Shown here piece by piece: positions 1 to 5,784 of a DNA stretch of 11,413 bases. Source of the stretch: Anaerolineae bacterium. Lineage in GTDB: Bacteria; Chloroflexota; Anaerolineae; Aggregatilineales; Phototrophicaceae. The stretch lies in contig JALONY010000013.1 in assembly GCA_025454715.1 (NCBI GenBank), positions 1 through 11,413 on the forward strand, given 5' to 3'. Numbering within the stretch: position 1 is the stretch's first letter; each line of letters opens with the position of its first letter. A program made the position numbers and the translations under genes. The notes under the pieces were generated by a model. That model did not search any database, was not told where the DNA came from, and saw only the letters and a list, made by a program, of their open reading frames with translations.

Positions 1-2213
1 GCCAACGGCGCAGGGGCGCTGGTCGGGCGATAATACACGTTCAAATCGTCGAGCCATGCGCGGGCGTTGGTCTTGGTGAGGTTGGCGAACGAGACCTCGA
101 CCCATGCGATGTCGGGGCGCGCCAGCGGTGCATCGAAGGCGAACGCTTGCCAGCCTGCGGTGGCGTTGAGGGTGCGCCGGTGGGTGGTGAACTGCACCCA
201 GCCGTTGCCGACCGGATAATATTGGCGGACGATCACCCGTACCCGCGCATTGGGGGCGATGTTGGCTTGCCCGCGGACTTCCCATGTGCCCCCGACCGAT
301 AGCGGCAGGTTACGCCCGATGATCGGGAAGCTGGCGGTCAAGACCGCTTGCTCGTTGGCACTGCCGATGAAACGGAACGCGCATGGAGCCGTCGCGTGGT
401 TGCCATTGCAGACGACCTGATCGCGGGACGGGTTGCGGACTTGGAACGGCGCGAGGTCGGTCGATTGCCAGCGTGGGCTGGGCAACAGCGCATAGCGGTC
501 TTGGACGGTGCCATAGACGGTCAGTTGCCAGTTTTGCCATGTGCCGGTGGTGCCGCCCATGATGTCGCGCACGCGCACCGTCCATGTGCCCGCCGAGGCC
601 TCGCCCCAGTGGCGGGCGCTGGAGAGCCGCCATTGGGCAAAGTTTGCGCCGCTGTCGAACTGGCGGCCATACATCATGCGGCTGACGGTGCCGCTGGGCG
701 AGACCAGCTCGATTTCGAGGTCGCTGCGCCGCCCGTGGTTGATGTTGACGACCAAATCGACGTGCTCGACGCTGAGGTTTTGCGATAGGGTGATGGTCTG
801 GCTGACCCATGCGCCGGTGCCGTCGGGGATGGCCGTGTTGACCGGCTGAGTGGGGGTGGCAGTGCTGGTCTCTGTGGCGACGTTCGCCCATGTGCTGGCC
901 AATGCTACCGCCGCCGCTGCATCGACCCGCCCAAAGCCGAACGTGTGGTTGATGTTGCGCCCTGCCCCATTCAGTTGCCAATCGGGGTGGGTCGGGTTGT
1001 TCTTGACGGCGGTCTCGACGAGGATGTGCTTGACATCGCGCCACGTCAGGCTGGGGTTGGCCTCCAGCATCAGCGCGACCACACCGGCCACGACCGGCGC
1101 GGCGCCGGATGTGCCGCCGAACGCGGTATTGCATGTCGAGATGCTATAACCGGTCGTGTATAGACCGGCGGTGCCGCCGTTGGTGGGCGCGTTAATCAGG
1201 ATGGGTGCGCCGGGCTCGGCATACCACGGCGTGCCGCCGGTGTTGGTGCTGCCGCCGACCGTGATGACGGTGCGGTGATTGGCGTAGCCGTCGGCGTTGA
1301 CGTTATCGCTGGTGGTGCCGTTGCCTGCCGCCCAAACGGTGATGGCGCCCAGCCCGCCGCGCCCGTTGGTGACGTTGGCTTGGAGGGCGGCCTCGGTGAG
1401 CGCCCCCGGGGCGCCCAGCGTCCGCCCGTTGTCTATGGGGCCCCAACTGTTGTTATAGACGTGGATATCGGCGTTTTGGTGGCTGATGGCGCTGGCTTCT
1501 TTGGCGTCGGTGATGGTGCCCCCGAACAAGCGCACACCGGAAATCTGCGCGTCGAAGGCGACCCCGACCCCACAGGCCGCGCCGTCGTCGGCACCGGCCA
1601 TCACGCCCGCGACCGAGGTGCCGTGACCACCCCCGGCAGGGTCGTCGTCGGTGAGGGCGTAATCGTAGCTCAGGTCGGCGCGGTAATTGGGCAAGATGTC
1701 GGGGTTTGCCCACCACAGGCCATCATCGACGCTGGCGACGATGACGCCCGCGCCGGTATAGCCCATGTCCCACGCGGGCACGACGTTGGCGTCGTTGCCA
1801 GCCGTGCCACCGAGCTGTCCGGTGTTGCGTAGGTACCATTGGTTGGCGAACAACGGATCGGTCAGGGTGTCGGCGACACCGCGTAACTCACGCTCCAGCG
1901 CGGTTTGTTGGACGAAACCGTCGATGTCGGGCAATTGCCGGAGGTCAGGGGCGGCTTGGGCGCGCAAGGCGTTATCGGGGTAGGCAAAGCGGTAGACGTT
2001 GGGCAGGGCACCGACCGCACCGAGGTTGACCATGCCGAGCCGTGCAGCGGTCTGGTCTGGGTCGGCACCTGCCGCCAGCGTAACCGCCCACTCGTTGACA
2101 TAGACCGGCGGGGTCTCGGGGAAGGGGAGCGGGGCGACTTGCGCAGTGGCTGGGATGAGCACCAGCACCATCAACAGCACGCCTAGCCCAGCCTTCAACG
2201 TGATACGGTTCAT
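1..2213 (-). CDS. Secreted furin/kexin-like serine protease with P domain, paralog A (C-terminus cut by window edge)
   Basis: The reading frame is open for all 737 codons from the ATG at 2213 to the window edge; the stop lies outside. A signal peptide (basic start, hydrophobic core, cleavage likely after A24 in PATA/Q) is followed by a furin-like prodomain (about 34-111), including NEWAVTL and LGMVNLGAVG. The peptidase S8 domain has catalytic D163 (in VDDG), H197 (in GGHGT), oxyanion N298 (in AAGN) and S369 (in GGTSGAAP). A P domain (about 456-568) ends near TVYG. The beta-rich tail from 569 contains C-N-G-N...C-A-F-R-F and ends in the window with WLDDLNVYY, resembling a carbohydrate-binding jelly roll. 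The D-D-G active-site motif and P domain place it in the proprotein convertase branch, which cleaves after basic residues. It should act outside the cell. It lies 84 bp downstream of paralog B on the same strand and may be co-transcribed. The natural substrate is unknown. Confidence 0.93.
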   Translation of the reverse strand, partial: MNRITLKAGLGVLLMVLVLIPATAQVAPLPFPETPPVYVNEWAVTLAAGADPDQTAARLGMVNLGAVGALPNVYRFAYPDNALRAQAAPDLRQLPDIDGFVQQTALERELRGVADTLTDPLFANQWYLRNTGQLGGTAGNDANVVPAWDMGYTGAGVIVASVDDGLWWANPDILPNYRADLSYDYALTDDDPAGGGHGTSVAGVMAGADDGAACGVGVAFDAQISGVRLFGGTITDAKEASAISHQNADIHVYNNSWGPIDNGRTLGAPGALTEAALQANVTNGRGGLGAITVWAAGNGTTSDNVNADGYANHRTVITVGGSTNTGGTPWYAEPGAPILINAPTNGGTAGLYTTGYSISTCNTAFGGTSGAAPVVAGVVALMLEANPSLTWRDVKHILVETAVKNNPTHPDWQLNGAGRNINHTFGFGRVDAAAAVALASTWANVATETSTATPTQPVNTAIPDGTGAWVSQTITLSQNLSVEHVDLVVNINHGRRSDLEIELVSPSGTVSRMMYGRQFDSGANFAQWRLSSARHWGEASAGTWTVRVRDIMGGTTGTWQNWQLTVYGTVQDRYALLPSPRWQSTDLAPFQVRNPSRDQVVCNGNHATAPCAFRFIGSANEQAVLTASFPIIGRNLPLSVGGTWEVRGQANIAPNARVRVIVRQYYPVGNGWVQFTTHRRTLNATAGWQAFAFDAPLARPDIAWVEVSFANLTKTNARAWLDDLNVYYRPTSAPAPL

Positions 2214-2242
2214 CTCGGTTTGCCTTGTCCTCGCGCCTGACC

Positions 2243-2274
2243 GTGGGGGTGAGGCGGTCTTCATTCACCCCCAC
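2243..2274. repeat. Perfect 10-bp inverted repeat between the two protease genes
   Basis: GTGGGGGTGA (2243-2252) and TCACCCCCAC (2265-2274) are perfect inverted arms around a 12-base spacer. No T-run follows on either strand, so it is not a typical intrinsic terminator. It could be an operator, an mRNA-stabilising or processing hairpin, or a weak attenuator setting the expression ratio of the two proteases. It starts about 30 bases upstream of the paralog A start codon. Confidence 0.6.
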
Positions 2275-2301
2275 AGTATAGCACAGGCTTCTGATGGTTA
2301 A
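2275..2301 (-). promoter_or_regulatory. Weak candidate promoter for protease paralog A
   Basis: On the minus strand TATACT (2280-2275) matches the -10 consensus at five of six positions. The best -35 candidate, TTAACC (2301-2296), matches four of six and sits at a short 15-base spacing, overlapping the stop codon of paralog B. The inverted repeat at 2243-2274 begins directly after the -10 element, as an operator would. Read-through from paralog B is an equally good explanation for expression of paralog A. Confidence 0.25.
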
Positions 2302-4793
2302 GGTTGGCTGGCCGTCACGACGAGGTCATCAATCCGCACGGTGTGCCCCAAGGTGGGGGTGACGTTGCGGACGGCGGCGGTGATGGAGGCGATGGGCTGG
2401 CCAGTGGTGGTCAAGCTGCACGTCGCGTTTTGCGGCGTCACGCTGGGTGTGACCCACACGCGGCAACGGCTGGTTTGACCGTTGGTATAGCTCACGAACA
2501 GGATGACACGCGCCCGCGCACTGGTGTGCGCCGCGTTCTCCAAGCTGGCGTTGAGCGAGAAGGTCAGGCGCACCGGGCTGTTAGCGGCGGGGCGGGTGAC
2601 GTATTGGCGCAGCTCGGTGGCCTCGGTGCTGCCGTTGGAAAACAGGCGATAGTAACAGCCGTTGGCATCGCAGATGCGGCGGTCACGCCCCGAAGCCGAG
2701 ACGGTGTGCCAGTCGGCGGGGCGGCGGGTGGTGCGCGGGTTGGGTATTTCTAGGTCGCCGTTGGCGCTGAGCTGGATGCTGGCCACGCCGCTTAGGACGA
2801 CCACGCCGGAGTCATAGGCTTGGCTGTTGAAGGTGTTGCGCAGGACATACTCGGTGTTGCCCTCGGTGTAGCTCAGCGGCTGATTGACCGGTACGGCGCC
2901 GTTGGTCTCCATCCGCAACCATTGCGCGGTGGTGCTGGGCGGCGCAATCACCACCGGGGCGATGGTCTCGGTGCTGCCGGCCACGCCCACGCGCACGCCG
3001 GTATCGGTGAGGACGTGCGGCTGATAGGCGATGTTGTGCAGCGTGAGCGACCATGACGTGAGCGCGGCGAGGTTGCCTTGGACGTGGTCTTCGACTTGGA
3101 GCGTCCATGTGCCTTGCGATGACTCACCCCAGAACTCGTTAGACGAGAACGTCCACGTGATGCCTTGGCTACCATTGGCGTTGTCGTTGGGGCGAGGGGG
3201 GAGCAACTCACTACGGGTGCCGCTGGGCGAGGTCAAGACGAAGCGCAAATCCCCGCGCCGCGCCGCCGTGTAATTGACCGTGATTTGCACGTGTTCGAGC
3301 ATCCGTTGCTCGGCGATGTCGAGGGTGGTTTGGTAGACGCCCGCCTCACGCCCGAAACCGGTGGCATCGGGGATGTTGGCTTGTTGGGTGTTGATGTTGG
3401 TGAGCGGTGGCAGGTTGGCGGGTACGCTGTCCCAGCGGCTGGCCAGATCGACGGCACGGGTGGCATCGACGCGCCCAAAGCCGAAAAAGTGGCTATAGAA
3501 ATAGCCTGCGGCGTTTTGCCGCCAGCTCGAGTGACCCGGGCGGTTGCGCTCGGCGCTGTGGATGAGGATGTACTGCACGTCACGCCATGTCAGGTTGGGG
3601 TTGGCCTCCAGCATCAGCGCGATGACGCCCGCCACGACCGGCGCAGCGCCCGAAGTGCCGCCAAAATCATCGTCACAGGTGCTTCTGCCGACGTTGAAGC
3701 CCGACGCGGCGGTTTGGCCTCTAAAACCGCCACTCGACGGGGCATTGACGAGTAGGTTGGGCCCCATCTCGCTATACCACGCTGGTAACCCACGGTCGTT
3801 AGTGGCCGCAACGGTGATGGTGTAAGGCGAATTGGCGTAGCCGTCGGCGTTGGCGTGGTCGCCGTTCTCGCGCCCGTTGCCACCTGCCCAGACATAGAGC
3901 GCGCCGAGGCCGCCGCGCCCTTCCGTGATGCCGTCCTGAATGGCTTGGGCGGTCAGCGGCAAGGGGCCTTCTAGAAACGCGCCGGTGTCGAGCGGCCCCC
4001 AACTGCTGTTATAGACGTGGATATCTTGGAGCCGGTGGCTGAGCGACATCGCCTCGACGGCATCGATGTGGTAGCTCTGGAGCATCTGGATACCGGCGAT
4101 ACCGGCGCGGTAGGCCACGCCGACACCGCACACCGCGCCGTCATCTGCACCGGCCATCAGGCTGGCGACCGGCGTCCCATGCGACCAGAAGTCGGTGTAG
4201 GACGGGTCGAGGTCGTCGTTGTCGTAGTCATAGCTGAGGTCGGGGCGGTAATTGGGCAAGATGTCGGGTTGTTGCCACTTTACGCCGTCATCCACGCTGG
4301 CGACCACGATGCCGGTGCCGTCGCAGCAGGTGACGCTGTGGTTCCACGCCCCGAATACGTTGATGTCTTGACTGAGGCCTTGCAGGGTCGAGCCGTTGAG
4401 GTAGCCGAGGTTGTTGAGGTGCCACTGGCGCGGGAAGGCCGGATCGGTGATGTGCGCCTCGACCCCGCGGGGGGCACGCGCCAAGGCGATTTGCGGCTGG
4501 ACGTTGTTGACCCCGATGGCGCCGCGCAACGTCGCGGTCAGGGCTTGGTCGTCGGAGCGGGCACCGGTGGCCTTGAACAAGTGCCAGCCGTCCAGCGTGC
4601 CGACGGGGCCGACATAAGTGAACCCGAGTGCAGCGGCGGTGGCTTGAGGGTCGGTATTGGGCGTGATTTGAACCGCCCAGTATTCGGTCGGGCTACCGGT
4701 GGGGACTGGGAAGGGGAGGGGGGCTTGAGCGCTGAGGCTGGGCGCGAGGCACAGGCACAACAAGAGAGCAAGAGCCGACAACCGTTTCATCAT
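2298..4793 (-). CDS. Secreted furin/kexin-like serine protease with P domain, paralog B (complete)
   Basis: This 831-residue protein is complete. Signal peptide 1-22 (cleavage near LSA/Q) leads into the furin-like prodomain (about 36-109), then TDPAFPRQWHL, the motif that opens the furin catalytic domain. Catalytic residues are D168 (VDDG), H205 (SHGT), N306 (AGGN) and S381 (GGTSGAAP). C222 and C373 occupy the positions of a furin disulfide. The P domain spans about 472-587. A further beta-rich stretch of about 90 residues (588-680) has no counterpart in paralog A. The tail (about 681-831) has C708, C713, C777 and C792 and ends VRIDDLVVTA, parallel to the tail of A. It should be an extracellular protease specific for basic residues and cut its own prodomain at R109. 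Two adjacent ATG codons occur. The second (4790) lies 7 bases after GAGAAG and the first only 4, so the protein may begin at the second Met. It is probably the first gene of a two-protease operon. Confidence 0.95.
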   Translation of the reverse strand: MMKRLSALALLLCLCLAPSLSAQAPLPFPVPTGSPTEYWAVQITPNTDPQATAAALGFTYVGPVGTLDGWHLFKATGARSDDQALTATLRGAIGVNNVQPQIALARAPRGVEAHITDPAFPRQWHLNNLGYLNGSTLQGLSQDINVFGAWNHSVTCCDGTGIVVASVDDGVKWQQPDILPNYRPDLSYDYDNDDLDPSYTDFWSHGTPVASLMAGADDGAVCGVGVAYRAGIAGIQMLQSYHIDAVEAMSLSHRLQDIHVYNSSWGPLDTGAFLEGPLPLTAQAIQDGITEGRGGLGALYVWAGGNGRENGDHANADGYANSPYTITVAATNDRGLPAWYSEMGPNLLVNAPSSGGFRGQTAASGFNVGRSTCDDDFGGTSGAAPVVAGVIALMLEANPNLTWRDVQYILIHSAERNRPGHSSWRQNAAGYFYSHFFGFGRVDATRAVDLASRWDSVPANLPPLTNINTQQANIPDATGFGREAGVYQTTLDIAEQRMLEHVQITVNYTAARRGDLRFVLTSPSGTRSELLPPRPNDNANGSQGITWTFSSNEFWGESSQGTWTLQVEDHVQGNLAALTSWSLTLHNIAYQPHVLTDTGVRVGVAGSTETIAPVVIAPPSTTAQWLRMETNGAVPVNQPLSYTEGNTEYVLRNTFNSQAYDSGVVVLSGVASIQLSANGDLEIPNPRTTRRPADWHTVSASGRDRRICDANGCYYRLFSNGSTEATELRQYVTRPAANSPVRLTFSLNASLENAAHTSARARVILFVSYTNGQTSRCRVWVTPSVTPQNATCSLTTTGQPIASITAAVRNVTPTLGHTVRIDDLVVTASQP

Positions 4794-4939
4794 GAGACTT
4801 CTCAGGAGTGTTTGGTCAATAGATAGCCCTAGCGTAACATGGAAACGCCCAAAAAGGATGTGTCATGATATGCTGAATGAACCCATTCGGCGACGGTGGG
4901 GCTGGCTTTGGGGCACGATGAGCGTGTGGAGGTGCGGCA
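4794..4939. promoter_or_regulatory. Divergent intergenic region between protease B and the LysM gene
   Basis: This 146-bp stretch must hold the promoters of both divergent genes, but no pair of standard -35/-10 boxes is convincing on either strand. It holds the motif AGGATGTGTCATGATATG (4855-4872), which recurs with two changes before the response regulator. An 8-bp hairpin with one G-T pair follows at 4872-4891 (GCTGAATG, loop AACC, CATTCGGC). GGAGG (4928-4932), 7 bases before the ATG, is a good ribosome binding site that fixes the LysM start at 4940. Confidence 0.5.
4855..4872 (+). promoter_or_regulatory. Shared upstream motif, copy 1 (before the LysM gene)
   Basis: AGGATGTGTCATGATATG ends 67 bases before the LysM start codon. 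Copy 2 (9282-9299) ends 58 bases before the response regulator start and differs at two positions. TATG plus the following CT could be a -10-like element, but no -35 box fits. It may be a regulator site or a non-standard promoter. Confidence 0.3.
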
Positions 4940-5695
4940 ATGCGCGATGTCAGGCGGGTTCTGGCAATGGTCGGGTTGGTGGCGGTCAGCGTCGGGGTGA
5001 GCTCGGCGCAGCGCGGTGATTTGCCGCCCGTCCCACTGGATGAGAGCGTCGAGTATACGGTGGTGCGCGGCGACACGTTGGACGGGCTGGGGGCGTATTT
5101 CGATGTCCGACCGGCTTGTATCGCCGAGACGAATGAACTGGACGGCACGCGCATCTTCGTCGGGGATGTGTTGACGATTTCGGTCGATTGCCCAGCTTAT
5201 GATGGGTTTGGCGAGGTGGCCGAGCCGCGTGAGGACGCCCCCGGGCGTGATGGGAGCGACGGGACGTATGTCGTCCGCCCGCGGGATACGGTCGATACGA
5301 TCGCCCAGCGCTTGGGCGTCTCTGCCGAGTCGCTGTTGGTGGTCAACGATGTCACGGACGGGCGCGATTTGGTGCCCGGGCAGGTCTTGACCGTGCCGGC
5401 CAACGCGCCGGAATATGGCGTGTTGCCCGCTTTGCGCTTGTCGGCTGGGGCGGAGGACGCCTTGGGCGGTGGTGCTGGCGATGAGGCCGAGGGCATCGGC
5501 GGCGGGAGCATCGAGGGGCAGACGTATGTCGTGCAGCACGGTGACACCTTGCGCGGGATTGCCGAGCAGGTCGGTGTGACGTTCGAGTGCTTGGCCGAAT
5601 TGAACGAGATTACCGACGTGCGCGCCATTCGCGGTGGCACGTTGCTGCTCATCCCGCAGAGTTGCCCGGCGGGCGGAGCCGAGGCTGAGGGGTAA
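4940..5695 (+). CDS. Secreted protein with three LysM domains
   Basis: The 251-residue protein starts with a signal peptide (about 1-23, cleavage near SSA/Q). Three LysM repeats lie at about 38-84 (from EYTVVRGDTL), 109-153 (from TYVVRPRDTV) and 195-240 (from TYVVQHGDTL). They are joined by low-complexity linkers, the second rich in Gly, Ala and Glu. LysM domains bind peptidoglycan or related N-acetylglucosamine polymers, so the protein probably attaches to the cell wall or sheath. There is no catalytic domain, lipobox or transmembrane anchor besides the signal, so it may be an adaptor or structural binder. Repeats 1 and 3 each carry two Cys at matching places (C60/C84 and C217/C242), which suggests a disulfide in each; repeat 2 has none. 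The gene is monocistronic: divergent from the proteases and closed by a terminator. Confidence 0.9.
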   Translation: MRDVRRVLAMVGLVAVSVGVSSAQRGDLPPVPLDESVEYTVVRGDTLDGLGAYFDVRPACIAETNELDGTRIFVGDVLTISVDCPAYDGFGEVAEPREDAPGRDGSDGTYVVRPRDTVDTIAQRLGVSAESLLVVNDVTDGRDLVPGQVLTVPANAPEYGVLPALRLSAGAEDALGGGAGDEAEGIGGGSIEGQTYVVQHGDTLRGIAEQVGVTFECLAELNEITDVRAIRGGTLLLIPQSCPAGGAEAEG

Positions 5696-5719
5696 CCGAT
5701 AGGCCTTTAGGCCTTTCGG
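5696..5719. repeat. Hairpin directly after the LysM stop codon
   Basis: CCGA, T, AGGCC, loop TTTA, GGCCT, T, TCGG folds into a two-part stem with one T-T mismatch. It begins at the base after the TAA and precedes the main terminator by 8 bases. It may protect the mRNA 3' end or help termination. Confidence 0.5.
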
Positions 5720-5727
5720 TGAGATAC

Positions 5728-5765
5728 AAACGCCCCCGACCGGTCATCCAGTCGGGGGCGTTTTT
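5728..5765. terminator. Intrinsic terminator between convergent LysM and glgP genes
   Basis: AAACGCCCCCGAC (5728-5740) pairs with GTCGGGGGCGTTT (5751-5763) around a 10-base loop. On the plus strand the stem runs into five T residues, a textbook terminator for the LysM gene. On the minus strand it lies about 20 bases beyond the glgP stop and is followed by a shorter T-rich stretch, so it probably serves both genes. Confidence 0.88.
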
Positions 5766-5784
5766 CATTGGGGCCGTGCGCGGG

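Noticed and set aside
310..1134. Minus-strand frame of 274 codons in a different phase from protease paralog A
   Set aside because: It is rich in Arg, His and Gln with no family motif. The overlapping phase encodes the P domain and catalytic Ser of paralog A without any stop.
2243..2274. Inverted repeat read as an intrinsic terminator of paralog B
   Set aside because: Neither strand has a T-run after the stem, and the next gene follows closely on the same strand.
4017..4826. Plus-strand open frame of 269 codons opposite protease paralog B, and similar frames at 1275-1832 and 3165-3755
   Set aside because: All lie antisense to the protease reading frames, which show catalytic motifs throughout; no domain or signal is seen in the shadows.
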